This document shows, one piece after another, positions 16,625 to 25,428 of a stretch of 49,840 nucleotides of DNA. This stretch comes from CAYVOX01 sp964453035. Lineage in GTDB: Bacteria; Chloroflexota; Anaerolineae; Anaerolineales; Anaerolineaceae. Made by a program: the position numbers and the translations under genes. Each line of letters starts with the position of its first letter. Position 1 is the first letter of the stretch. Under the pieces are notes generated by a model, which saw only the letters and a list, made by a program, of their open reading frames with translations, was not told where the DNA came from and did no database searches. The stretch is from the NCBI GenBank assembly GCA_964453035.1, contig CAYVOX010000007.1, positions 1 to 49,840 of the forward strand. Direction: 5' to 3'.

Positions 16625-17812
16625 ATGAACGCCACCCCGCTCCTGTTCATCATTCTACTTACGCTTGTTGGCGCCTTCACCCTCGATAGCTTTGTTTTTC
16701 ATATTATTTACCTGGTGGCCGGTGCTTACTTGCTCGGCAGTTGGTGGACCAATCGCAGCCTGTCAGCCCTAAAAATTGGGCGCAAGTTCCTTCCCTACGC
16801 TTTTCCCGGTGAAGATGTCTCAGTTCAGTTGCAGGTTAATAATCCCACCCTTCTACCTGTTCCCTGGCTACACCTCCAGGAATCGCTTCCCCTCGAAGCT
16901 TCCACCGTCAAGGTGATTCGTCAAGTATTCAGCCTTTCTCCCAAAGGCTCCTACACCATAGATTACCGGCTTCACCCCCGTAAACGCGGTTATTATCCGC
17001 TCGGACCAATCCAGTTCTCCTCCAGTGATTTGCTCGGGCTGTCACCGGAAGTTCAAATTTCAGGCCAATCCAGCTTTCTCACTGTGTTTCCACAGGTGAG
17101 CTCCCTTAAACCCATCCTCAGCCCCTCTCGTTCTCCTCAGGGTACTCTTCGCCACCACCAACCCATTTTTGAGGATCCAACTCGCTCAATGAGCAAACGC
17201 GAATACTCCCCCGGAGATTCCCTACGCCGCATCGATTGGAAATCCACCGCTGCTGCCGGTCGCCTTCAAGTAAAACAATACCAGCCTTCCATTGCCCTCG
17301 AGACGATGCTCTTTTTAGATTTGGATCGTGAGAGTTATTACCACAAATCGCTATATGACGCCTCAGAACTGGCTGTTGTGATTTCCGCATCCCTTGCAAA
17401 CTGGATAACAGAGAGGAAGCAAGCAGTTGGCTTAATTACCAACGGTATCGATTCGCTTGTCAAACAGGTTCCACAACCCCTTCGCGCCGGAAAAGGTCGC
17501 GCCAATCTCATCCACCTGCTCGAAACGCTCGCCAGGATTGATCTCAACAATAACCTCACCATCATAGAATTGATCCGTCAGAATCGACCTCGCCTGAGCT
17601 GGGGGACAACAATTATCATCATTACCAGCCTGTGTAACCAGGATCTGCTTGACGAATTGGTTGCATCCAAAAGAGCCGGGCTCAATATCATGCTGGTTCT
17701 GGTTGGTATCATTCCCGATGCCCAGCAAATCAAAAGTAAGGTTGAGATTCTTAATATTCCGTTTTTCATCTTCCATGACGAACAAGACCTGAAAATCTGG
17801 CGGGGCTCATGA
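16625..17812 (+). CDS. DUF58 membrane protein, partner of the MoxR ATPase
   Basis: 395 aa. Two N-terminal hydrophobic helices (about 5-42), then a CARDB-like beta region, then the DUF58 signature YSPGDSLRRIDWKSTA (about 194-209). The C-terminal half is a VWA-like fold (METMLFLDLDRESYY-type segment around 235). Starts 1 nt after the MoxR stop. Together with the MoxR protein and the next membrane protein it forms the conserved MoxR-DUF58-DUF4129 set, whose role in cell envelope or protease-linked assembly is inferred from family context only. Confidence 0.93.
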   Translation: MNATPLLFIILLTLVGAFTLDSFVFHIIYLVAGAYLLGSWWTNRSLSALKIGRKFLPYAFPGEDVSVQLQVNNPTLLPVPWLHLQESLPLEASTVKVIRQVFSLSPKGSYTIDYRLHPRKRGYYPLGPIQFSSSDLLGLSPEVQISGQSSFLTVFPQVSSLKPILSPSRSPQGTLRHHQPIFEDPTRSMSKREYSPGDSLRRIDWKSTAAAGRLQVKQYQPSIALETMLFLDLDRESYYHKSLYDASELAVVISASLANWITERKQAVGLITNGIDSLVKQVPQPLRAGKGRANLIHLLETLARIDLNNNLTIIELIRQNRPRLSWGTTIIIITSLCNQDLLDELVASKRAGLNIMLVLVGIIPDAQQIKSKVEILNIPFFIFHDEQDLKIWRGS

Positions 17813-19380
17813 AAGATTTCTTTGCCCGGGTCAAGCTTGACGAGCGTATCACCTTCAATATCAGCTACCTCCTGATTGGTCTGATGATGGGCTGTGTAGC
17901 TGTCTCCTTCATCCAATTTGCTAACCGCATCTTCACTTCCTGGTCGGGTGAGTATGTCATCATTGTGGTGGTTGTCCTTTCCCTGATGCGCATTTTTTCC
18001 TATGAGCGCATCCAATCCCTTGATCAAGGTCAACGGCTTATTTACCACGCCGCTGAATGGGTAACCATTGCTGTCGGTCAAAAATTGCTTTTATATGCCC
18101 TTAAAGGGTTTGATTCGCTTATCCAGGATCTTCTCACCTGGCAAACCAATTTTATCTCCTTCTTTTCAGGAGAGTACATCCCCATCCTTGTTCTCCTCGG
18201 GTTGACCTGGCTTCTCAGCGGGCAGTTTGCTAACGACATGGAAGAGCTTCGCGTTGACAAACTGGATCTGAATTGGGAAGTCGGCATCCTGGAGAATCGC
18301 CGCCAGGATGCGCGTACCGCAATCATCAACCGCATCCTCTGGCTTGGGGCTATCATGATTTTCGCCGCGATCCTCACCCGCGTAGATATTGCCGCTCTTT
18401 TTGGCCCTTACTTCGCTGTGCAGGTACCTGTTATCAATGTTCTCTTATATTTTCTTGCTGCCCTACTTTTGTTCAGTCAAACGCATTATAGCCTTCTTCG
18501 CGGTCGCTGGATGTGGCACAAAACCGAAATACCAACAACGCTGGGAGTTTCGTGGTTCAAGTATGGTTTGGGATTCCTGCTGCTTATCACCATCATCGCC
18601 TTTCTGCTCCCAACCCATTACAGCTTTGGTTTTCTGGAACTGCTTCGCTTCATCATTGCTCTCATTATTCAAATCGTCCTTCTTGTCTTTGCTGTTCTTT
18701 CACTCCCGTTTGGCTGGTTGCTTTCCCTTCTCTCAGGCTCAAAATCCATTGACGAACCCTTGTCAACCCCGGAGTTAGCAAATATCTTGCCCCAAAACAC
18801 GGCTCCTGCAGCAAATCCAACCCTGGAATTGATCCAGACAATAATATTCTGGGGTTTTCTCGTGGGCTTGGTTAGCTTCTCGATCATTTTCTACTTTCGA
18901 CAGAATTCGATTAATTTTAAAAGATTTCCTCTTTTCCCCCACAAGAACTGGTTAACTGACTTCATTTCATTGCTCTGGTCATGGCTGCACGGAAGCGCCA
19001 ATGGTCTCCGCGAGGTCGTCGCCGCTGCTCAAAAGCGCCTGATTAAAAGCTCGCGAGGCACCCTGCAGCGCATGGCTCAACGCCTACCTAATTTCAGACT
19101 ACTCTCACCGCGCCAGCGAATCATCTTTTTTTACACCCACCTCCTCGAGCTCGCCCGTGAAAACGGCATTCCCCGCCATAACTCGCAAACTCCAGCCCAG
19201 TATTCCTCCATCCTGAAATCAGAATTACCAGAAAACAGTCCTGCCATCGAGGGCATCACCCGCGCCTTTGAAGAAGCCCGCTTTAGCCAGCACCAGATAC
19301 CCCCTGAATCAAGCCATCACGTTCAAACCTTTTGGAACCAGCTTGCAAAATCCATTAAATTCCACAGAAAACCAGGGTAA
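17809..19380 (+). CDS. Multi-pass membrane protein with DUF4129-type C-terminus
   Basis: 523 aa. About eight hydrophobic helices between residues 18 and 370, interrupted by a charged cytosolic loop, then a soluble tail. The tail (about 440-515) has the DUF4129 pattern: IIFFYTHLLELARENGIPR, TPAQYSSIL, ITRAFEEARFSQH. In the usual layout such proteins carry a transglutaminase domain before DUF4129; none is visible here, so this is the transglutaminase-less variant. ATGA overlap with the DUF58 gene shows tight coupling. Confidence 0.82.
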   Translation: MKDFFARVKLDERITFNISYLLIGLMMGCVAVSFIQFANRIFTSWSGEYVIIVVVVLSLMRIFSYERIQSLDQGQRLIYHAAEWVTIAVGQKLLLYALKGFDSLIQDLLTWQTNFISFFSGEYIPILVLLGLTWLLSGQFANDMEELRVDKLDLNWEVGILENRRQDARTAIINRILWLGAIMIFAAILTRVDIAALFGPYFAVQVPVINVLLYFLAALLLFSQTHYSLLRGRWMWHKTEIPTTLGVSWFKYGLGFLLLITIIAFLLPTHYSFGFLELLRFIIALIIQIVLLVFAVLSLPFGWLLSLLSGSKSIDEPLSTPELANILPQNTAPAANPTLELIQTIIFWGFLVGLVSFSIIFYFRQNSINFKRFPLFPHKNWLTDFISLLWSWLHGSANGLREVVAAAQKRLIKSSRGTLQRMAQRLPNFRLLSPRQRIIFFYTHLLELARENGIPRHNSQTPAQYSSILKSELPENSPAIEGITRAFEEARFSQHQIPPESSHHVQTFWNQLAKSIKFHRKPG

Positions 19381-19433
19381 TTCGTGCCACTTTTTCCAGT
19401 CTTTTCCGTATATTGTTATGAAAGGAAAAGAAA

Positions 19434-19652
19434 ATGGACTCAAAACCCACCTCTTGTCTTGCCTGGCCATTTGTCGCTATTTGGAATCTATTAACCTTCA
19501 TCCTGAACCTCACCGGGCGCCTGGTCGGCATCATCCTGGGACTGCTCTTTCTCGTACTGGGCGCCATTCTTTGCGCTACAGTAGTGCTCTTACCAGTTGG
19601 TATACCCTTTGTGATCCTGGGTTTGTTGCTGATGATCCGCTGCCTTTTCTAG
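19434..19652 (+). CDS. Small two-helix membrane protein
   Basis: 72 aa. Two hydrophobic helices (about 12-40 and 43-68) linked by a short turn, with the motif LLPVGIPFVILGLLLMIRCLF. Ribosome site AAAGGAAAA upstream of ATG 19434. Gene-sized, followed directly by a strong terminator, and on the same strand as the MoxR operon 53 nt upstream, so I take it as the last gene of that unit. It resembles small uncharacterised membrane proteins seen beside envelope genes; no function can be assigned. Confidence 0.65.
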   Translation: MDSKPTSCLAWPFVAIWNLLTFILNLTGRLVGIILGLLFLVLGAILCATVVLLPVGIPFVILGLLLMIRCLF

Positions 19653-19673
19653 ATCAAACGATGTCCATCCTCA

Positions 19674-19708
19674 AATCGGGAAGCTTCATGCGCTTCCCGA
19701 TTTTTTTT
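19674..19708 (+). terminator. Strong intrinsic terminator
   Basis: Perfect 11-bp stem AATCGGGAAGC (19674-19684) with GCTTCCCGATT (19692-19702), a 7-nt loop and a run of eight T (19701-19708). It ends the transcription unit that begins at the cyclophilin gene. Confidence 0.92.
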
Positions 19709-19779
19709 ATTCTGCCTGGGAATAAGAGAAACCGTTTTTGATTACCCATCCTGAATTTCGCGAGTAAAATCGTTAAATC

Positions 19780-20880
19780 ATGGTCACCATCGCCTTTTTC
19801 ATCTCTCCGCACGGTTTCGGTCATGCCGCTCGCGCCAGCGCCGTCATGCAAGCTCTCACCCGGCGTATTCCCCAGATCCTTTTTGAAATCTTCACCACTG
19901 CCCCTGCTTGGTTTTTTCGAGAATCCTTGTCCTGTCCCTTTAATTATCACCACGAGATAGTTGACATCGGCCTGGTTCAAGCTACCCCCCTCGCGGAGGA
20001 TCTCCCCGCCACACTCTCCGCCCTTGAGAGCTTCATTCCCTTCTCCACCAACCTCCTTGACCGATTAGCTACCTGTTTGCGTCAAACCAATTGCAGCCTG
20101 GTTATCTGTGACATTTCTCCATTAGGCCTGGCTGTTGCTCGCCACGCTAACATTCCTTCTATCCTGATCGAAAACTTCACCTGGGATTGGATTTACGCTG
20201 GTTATCTCGAATTGCACCCATCGTTTGAACGTTTCATTTCTTTGTTTAAACAGCATTTTGCCTCCTGTTCATGCCATATCCAGACTCATCCTTTATGTTC
20301 CCACTCCCTGAACGCGGATTTTATTTCCCCACCCATCAGTCGTGACCCGCTCGCTTCAGCAGTGGAAACCCGGGATAAATTAGGTATTCCTCTTGACCAA
20401 CCTGTTCTCCTGCTCACGATGGGAGGAATCCAGGCGGATTTTTCTACAGTCAAAGCCAGCACAAAAAACGCTCAATCTCCGCTTATCATCATCCCCGGCG
20501 GTAGTCAGGTCTTAGAAAGGGATGGCAACCTCATCCTGCTGCCTCATCACTCGCCTTTCTACCACCCAGACCTGATAAACGCGGTAGATGCTGTCATCAG
20601 CAAAATCGGTTACTCTACCATCGCTGAGGCTTACTTTGCCGGCACACCATTTGGTTACATCCCCCGCTTATCATTCCGTGAATCGCCCATGCTGGAGAAA
20701 TTCATAGAAAGATACATACCTTGCCTGTCATTCACTGAGAATGATTTCGTCTCACCCCTGCTGACCGAAAAGATCACCCGGTTGATGTCCCTTGCCCCAC
20801 GGAAACCCGCCGCCAAAAATGGTGCTTCTCTTGTAGCCGAATTTATTCATCACCGTTTCTTACCAAAGGTTATGGATTGA
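19780..20880 (+). CDS. Glycosyltransferase-like protein (GT-B fold, arabinokinase N-domain-like)
   Basis: 366 aa. N-terminal motif FFISPHGFGHAARA and a C-terminal donor-binding-type region (LLLTMGGIQ, IIIPGG, VDAVISKIGYSTIAEAYFAGTPFGYIPR, then the FRESPMLEKFIE segment). This is the GT28/MurG-like fold also seen in the N-terminal half of plant L-arabinokinases and in undefined bacterial glycosyltransferases. The nucleotide-sugar and acceptor are unknown. No ribosome site is visible, but TAAAAT (19765-19770) is close upstream, so the transcript leader may be very short or absent. Monocistronic between a terminator and a downstream promoter. Confidence 0.78.
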   Translation: MVTIAFFISPHGFGHAARASAVMQALTRRIPQILFEIFTTAPAWFFRESLSCPFNYHHEIVDIGLVQATPLAEDLPATLSALESFIPFSTNLLDRLATCLRQTNCSLVICDISPLGLAVARHANIPSILIENFTWDWIYAGYLELHPSFERFISLFKQHFASCSCHIQTHPLCSHSLNADFISPPISRDPLASAVETRDKLGIPLDQPVLLLTMGGIQADFSTVKASTKNAQSPLIIIPGGSQVLERDGNLILLPHHSPFYHPDLINAVDAVISKIGYSTIAEAYFAGTPFGYIPRLSFRESPMLEKFIERYIPCLSFTENDFVSPLLTEKITRLMSLAPRKPAAKNGASLVAEFIHHRFLPKVMD

Positions 20881-20907
20881 GTTATCCCCGATGAATTCGA
20901 TTATAAT
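20877..20907 (+). promoter_or_regulatory. Promoter of the dipeptide-type permease genes
   Basis: TATAAT (20902-20907) 31 nt before ATG 20939, with TTGAGT (20877-20882) at a long 19-bp spacing. GAGG (20931-20934) precedes the start codon. Confidence 0.45.
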
Positions 20908-20938
20908 CACGTCCAGCCGCTTTGTATCGCGAGGATGA

Positions 20939-21925
20939 ATGAGTCCCTTCTGGTTTTTCCTAAAACGGGGATTGTTTTTGCCTGTAATCCTCTTTGCTGT
21001 TCATTTTCTCTCTTTTGGCTACGCGCATTTCGCCCTTCAAGTGCAGCGCTCTCTCAACCCATGGGATTCATCGGCTTCACTCTCTTTCGACATCATTTCG
21101 CTTTATTCACAATACCTTCAATCGGTTTTCTCCCTTGCCTCGTCATCAATGCCCGGAGGTACTGTTTCCATTTCCTCCGCCGTTTTTCAGGCGCTGATCA
21201 ATAGCCTTGTTCTTTTTTTACTGGCAGCCGTCCTCAGCACCGCGCTTGGTTTGTTGCTCGGCTTGTCATCTGTAAAAACCGAACCGCCTTCGGTCTCCCG
21301 GTGGCTCACTCCTATCTCGACGCTCGGCCTGGCTGCTCCTGGCTTCTTCATCGCTGCATTATTCATCGCCGCAACGGTCTATTACCTGCTGGTAGCTGGT
21401 CCTTCTGCCAGGTCGCCTTTGCCTCTTTCAGGCTTTGGATGGGATGAGCATCTTGTGCTACCCCTGCTGGCACTCATCATTCGGCCCACCGCGCAAATTG
21501 CCCAATCATCCGCAGTACTGCTATCCGGCGAGCTTTCAAAGCAGTACGTCGTCGCTGCCCGCTCAATTGGTAACACCTGGTCTTCCATCCGCCGCAAACA
21601 TGCCCTTCGCAATGTTCTTGCCCCTATTGTTACCGGAATTTCCTCATCCTTTCGCTATCTCATTGCCGAACTTATCCTGGTTGAGTATATTTTTTCCTGG
21701 CCTGGCCTCGGGCGCTTGCTTTCCCTCACGCTTATTCCCCCTGCCACAGCCACACTACAAGGATTTGGCAGCCCTGCAGTTTACTTTCTTCATCCTGAGC
21801 TTCTTGCGGCGGTGATGACTGTCTTTGCGCTGTTCTTCTTCATCCTTGATACACTTTCAACGGGCATCGCACGTTGGGTCGATCCGCGCATTCGATCGCG
21901 TGAACAGCAGGTGTTCAATGGGTAA
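20939..21925 (+). CDS. ABC transporter permease, DppB/OppB type
   Basis: 328 aa, six hydrophobic helices. The EAA loop reads VVAARSIGNTWSSIRRKHALRN, followed by the PIVTGISSSF and LVEYIFSWPGLGRLL segments typical of DppB/OppB/NikB permeases for peptides or nickel. The first periplasmic loop is long (about 35-85). ATG 20939 is chosen over ATG 20935, which opens a shadow frame. Its partner permease overlaps its stop by 8 nt. No ATPase and no binding protein are encoded near, so this half of a transporter depends on genes elsewhere. Confidence 0.88.
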   Translation: MSPFWFFLKRGLFLPVILFAVHFLSFGYAHFALQVQRSLNPWDSSASLSFDIISLYSQYLQSVFSLASSSMPGGTVSISSAVFQALINSLVLFLLAAVLSTALGLLLGLSSVKTEPPSVSRWLTPISTLGLAAPGFFIAALFIAATVYYLLVAGPSARSPLPLSGFGWDEHLVLPLLALIIRPTAQIAQSSAVLLSGELSKQYVVAARSIGNTWSSIRRKHALRNVLAPIVTGISSSFRYLIAELILVEYIFSWPGLGRLLSLTLIPPATATLQGFGSPAVYFLHPELLAAVMTVFALFFFILDTLSTGIARWVDPRIRSREQQVFNG

Positions 21926-24125
21926 CGTAAACAAAAATATTGCCTACGCGCCTAAAACAAGCCGCAACTGGCAGCTGTGGATTGGCGGAATACTCGTCTG
22001 GATGGTTCTCATCATTGCCATTTTTGGCTCCAATCTGTCCCCGCGTGATCCTCTACAGGAAAATTTTGTAATCTTTGTTGACGACTCAACCTTCGTCAAA
22101 CCTCCCTTTGCTGCATTTTTAGTTCCAGGCTTTCCTCTAGGCTCTGATGAATTCGGCCGGGATATCTTCAGCCGCCTGCTTTGGGGCGTTAAACCCACCC
22201 TTATCCTCGTTTTGGTTACTGCCGCTTTAAGACTGATTGCAGGGACAGTTATCGGTATCATAACCGGCTGGAGTAACAACTGGAAATCCTCGCTGCTTAA
22301 TTCACTCATTTCTCTATCCGGTGCTCTCCCCACCTTATTTATCGCCTTATGCGTCATAGCTGCCACCGGGCAAAAGCTGGGGATCCTGGCATTCATTCTC
22401 GGACTTTCCATCACCGGTTGGGGAGACGCAGCCCGCCTAATCCGCGATCAAACGCGCGTTATTCGCTCGCAACTGTTTATCGAAGCCTCTCAAGCACTGG
22501 GGTCAACCGGTCCGCAAATGCTTGGAACGCATCTTCTCCCTCAGATTATGCCTTCTGTTTGGATGATGCTCGCCTTTGAAGTGAGTTCATCTCTGCTTGT
22601 GACTGCCCAACTTGGCGTGCTGGGCTATTTTATTAATGCTGTCTGGGTACCGATTGGCGACTTCGTTGGCTTGCGCGCCAGCGGCCTGCCTGAACTCAGC
22701 CAGATGCTCGGCAACCTTCAAGGTCAGCCCTGGGGTGCTTTGGGTTCAGGATTAATCATCTTTATCACCATCCTCGGTTTTAACCTTTTAGGAGAAGGAT
22801 TACGGCTCCGGGCCAGTCCTGAATATCAACACCGCCGCAGATCCGACCTCAATCTTAAGATTTCCGAATGGGTTGATGACCGCATCTTTTCCGATTCTGC
22901 GTCGTTCAGGCGCCAGGCTCCCATCTACCTTGGCGTTGTATCTCTTTTCATCGTCGCTATTGGTGGCGGAATCTATCTGTGGCAATCCCAGGTGCGGCAA
23001 GCGCTTAAACAAATCCCTCCCCTCCCCGGTAACCATCAATGGATTGCCACATACAGAGATTCTCAAGGCACTCTATGGACACCCTTTGAGGTTCCCAGTT
23101 CGCCAAAAATCGTCTGGTCTATCCAGCCTGGTGGTAGCTTTTCAGGTGGTCCGGTAGTAGATTCCAAAGGGATTATTTATCTCCCTTCGTCCGATCTCAA
23201 ATTGAACGCTATTGCGCCAGAAGGGAAATTGCTCTGGAGTGTTAACCTTCCCAACCCACCGCTGGGCTATCCCGCTCTGACTGCCTCCGGTCTCATTTAC
23301 ATTGTTGACAGTTACGGCGGGCTTACCCAGGTTAAGCCCGACCGCTCCGTCGTTGAAGTGGTTAAAGGCACATCACCAAAATCCCCGGCCTTTATGGGTC
23401 CCCTGGTTGCCGCTGATAACGCCGTCTATTACGCAACAACGGATTACTTCTACGCCATTTCACCAGAAGGTGCTGTCAGGTGGAAAAAATCCCTCCCCAC
23501 CTACTCATTAACTTCTCCAATCATCCGTCTCACCAGGGATGATCAACACCTGATATTTGAAGATTTCGTCATCCTGGCTGAAAACGGCGAAATCAAAGTT
23601 AAAGCCTCTCCTGATCCAATGGATCGCCTCATTGTCGGTTCAAATAACATCATTTACCGTCTTACCCAGGCTTATATTGAAGAAATTAATCCAGATGGAA
23701 ATATCTCTCAACAACCAGAGCAGATTAAGTGGGATTCCCGCTCCCTCGGCACGAATTTTCGCTTCCCGCGCAACTCAGGAGTAACCCCCGAAGGCAATAT
23801 TTGGCTGCTTTTTGGCGGCATCTACGAATCGAGCCGGGTCGTATGGTTAGATTCCAACGGCGTCAGTCTCAGTATCCTTGATTTTCCATTCAGAGGACCT
23901 CTGCCCATTATGGTTGCAATTGATAAAAGCAACACGGTCATTCTGTGCGGTCTGGGAACAACGGAGCCAGCTGGCGAGGAATGCCGCGCAAATGCTGTTA
24001 ATTCCACTTCTCCGCTCTGGCGGATTCCCATTCAGGGAAATGCAGTCGGTGGAGCACTTATTCAAGATCGGTTATATATCGCAACCGGAGCCGGTATCCT
24101 CTATGCCATCGAAGACTCAAACTAA
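21918..24125 (+). CDS. ABC permease (DppC type) fused to an external PQQ-like beta-propeller
   Basis: 735 aa from ATG 21918 (the open frame extends back to 21825 inside the previous gene). Residues about 20-300 are a DppC/OppC permease: N-terminal helix, FPLGSDEFGRD (about 74-82), EAA-type loop EASQALGSTGPQML (about 189-202), and LGFNLLGEGLR at its end. A further helix follows (about 336-356). From about 375 to 735 there are repeated blades of PQQ/quinoprotein-like type: KIVWSIQPGG, GIIYLPSSD, KLLWSVNLP, AVYYATTDYFYAISPEGAVRW, GILYAIED. The extra helix would place the propeller outside the membrane. I infer it serves as a built-in capture or sensing domain; no binding protein gene is nearby. 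Confidence 0.87.
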   Translation: MGNVNKNIAYAPKTSRNWQLWIGGILVWMVLIIAIFGSNLSPRDPLQENFVIFVDDSTFVKPPFAAFLVPGFPLGSDEFGRDIFSRLLWGVKPTLILVLVTAALRLIAGTVIGIITGWSNNWKSSLLNSLISLSGALPTLFIALCVIAATGQKLGILAFILGLSITGWGDAARLIRDQTRVIRSQLFIEASQALGSTGPQMLGTHLLPQIMPSVWMMLAFEVSSSLLVTAQLGVLGYFINAVWVPIGDFVGLRASGLPELSQMLGNLQGQPWGALGSGLIIFITILGFNLLGEGLRLRASPEYQHRRRSDLNLKISEWVDDRIFSDSASFRRQAPIYLGVVSLFIVAIGGGIYLWQSQVRQALKQIPPLPGNHQWIATYRDSQGTLWTPFEVPSSPKIVWSIQPGGSFSGGPVVDSKGIIYLPSSDLKLNAIAPEGKLLWSVNLPNPPLGYPALTASGLIYIVDSYGGLTQVKPDRSVVEVVKGTSPKSPAFMGPLVAADNAVYYATTDYFYAISPEGAVRWKKSLPTYSLTSPIIRLTRDDQHLIFEDFVILAENGEIKVKASPDPMDRLIVGSNNIIYRLTQAYIEEINPDGNISQQPEQIKWDSRSLGTNFRFPRNSGVTPEGNIWLLFGGIYESSRVVWLDSNGVSLSILDFPFRGPLPIMVAIDKSNTVILCGLGTTEPAGEECRANAVNSTSPLWRIPIQGNAVGGALIQDRLYIATGAGILYAIEDSN

Positions 24126-24153
24126 GATTTTTAATAATTACCAGGATTAAATA

Positions 24154-25428
24154 ATGATAGTAGACGATTCAATCCAAAATGAGCACTGGCGACATCTCAA
24201 ACATAACTATATCGCCAACCTGCTGGATGGCGCTTTCTTTGGCTTTGCAATGGGTTTCACTTCCTTCAGCACTATCCTGCCCCTCTTCGTCTCAACTCTA
24301 ACCAATTCTGCCACGCTCATCGGATTGATCCCCGCTATCCACAACACTGGCTGGCAACTACCTCAACTGCTCACCGCCAAACGCATCGGCCGTATGGTAC
24401 GGTATAAGCCTTTTGTGATGATGATGACCATTCAAGAACGCATCCCGTTTTTGGGAATTGCCGTTGTTGCCCTCCTCGTCCCGATCATTGGAACAGAGGC
24501 TGCCCTCATCGCCACATTTCTTCTGCTTATCTGGCAGGGTCTTGGGGGTGGTTTCACTGCCAATCCCTGGCAAATTATGATTGGTAAAGTTATCCCAGCC
24601 GATTACCTGGCAACTTTTTTTGGTTTTCAGAGTGCGTCCGCCAACCTGCTGGCTTCGCTTGGTGCTGTATTCGCCGGTTTGCTGCTCGAATCACTTTCTC
24701 CCCCCTGGGATTTTGCTTCCTGTTTCTTCATCGCCAGCGCCTTGTTCACAGTCTCGTGGTTCTTTCTCAACCTCACCCGGGAATTCGATCGCAAAGTTGA
24801 GCCGGGCTCGTTTTCGGAAATGCCCCTCCTACAGGGCGTTCGCAGAATCCTTTCAAAAGATCACTCGTTTCGCTGGTATCTCATCAATCGCATCGTCTCC
24901 CAGTTCGCCAACATGGCCTTTGCATTCTACACAGTCTATGCAGTTCGCCATCTACAAATGAATGAAATCACGGCTGGCGTGATGACCGGCGTTCTCATGA
25001 TTACCCAGGTGGTCGCCAATCCCCTGTTGGGATGGATTGCCGACCGCTGGGGAAAGCGCAATGTGCTCGTCTTTGGCGCGTTAAGCACGGCTGCCAGCGC
25101 CCTCCTTGCTTTCCTCGCGCGCGACCTTAACATGTTCTACGCAGTATTCCTGCTGGCTGGCATCGGCAGCACAGCCTACTGGACTGTAGGCATGGCATTT
25201 ACCATGGGCTTTGGCAGTGAAGAGGAGCGCCCCACCTATGTTGGCATGGCAAACACGCTCATCGCCCCCGCGGCTATTCTTGCCCCACTTATTGGCGGTT
25301 GGATCGCCGATATGGCTGGTTTTCAGGCAACTTTCCTGTTTGCGGCTTTCGCAGCCATCATCGCTATGGTGATCCTGCTGCTCTTTGTTCGCAACACCTC
25401 TAAGCTCGCGATGGTTTCTGCCGGTTGA
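24154..25428 (+). CDS. Major facilitator superfamily transporter
   Basis: 424 aa with about 12 hydrophobic helices. The loop between helices 2 and 3 has KRIGRMVRYKP, and the equivalent loop in the second half reads WIADRWGKRNVL, an MFS signature. Start ATG 24154 with AGGA about 9 nt upstream. Its 3' end overlaps the 3' end of larC by 29 nt on the opposite strand, so the two genes are convergent and share coding DNA. Substrate not identifiable. It follows the propeller permease by 28 nt and may be co-transcribed with it. Confidence 0.88.
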   Translation: MIVDDSIQNEHWRHLKHNYIANLLDGAFFGFAMGFTSFSTILPLFVSTLTNSATLIGLIPAIHNTGWQLPQLLTAKRIGRMVRYKPFVMMMTIQERIPFLGIAVVALLVPIIGTEAALIATFLLLIWQGLGGGFTANPWQIMIGKVIPADYLATFFGFQSASANLLASLGAVFAGLLLESLSPPWDFASCFFIASALFTVSWFFLNLTREFDRKVEPGSFSEMPLLQGVRRILSKDHSFRWYLINRIVSQFANMAFAFYTVYAVRHLQMNEITAGVMTGVLMITQVVANPLLGWIADRWGKRNVLVFGALSTAASALLAFLARDLNMFYAVFLLAGIGSTAYWTVGMAFTMGFGSEEERPTYVGMANTLIAPAAILAPLIGGWIADMAGFQATFLFAAFAAIIAMVILLLFVRNTSKLAMVSAG

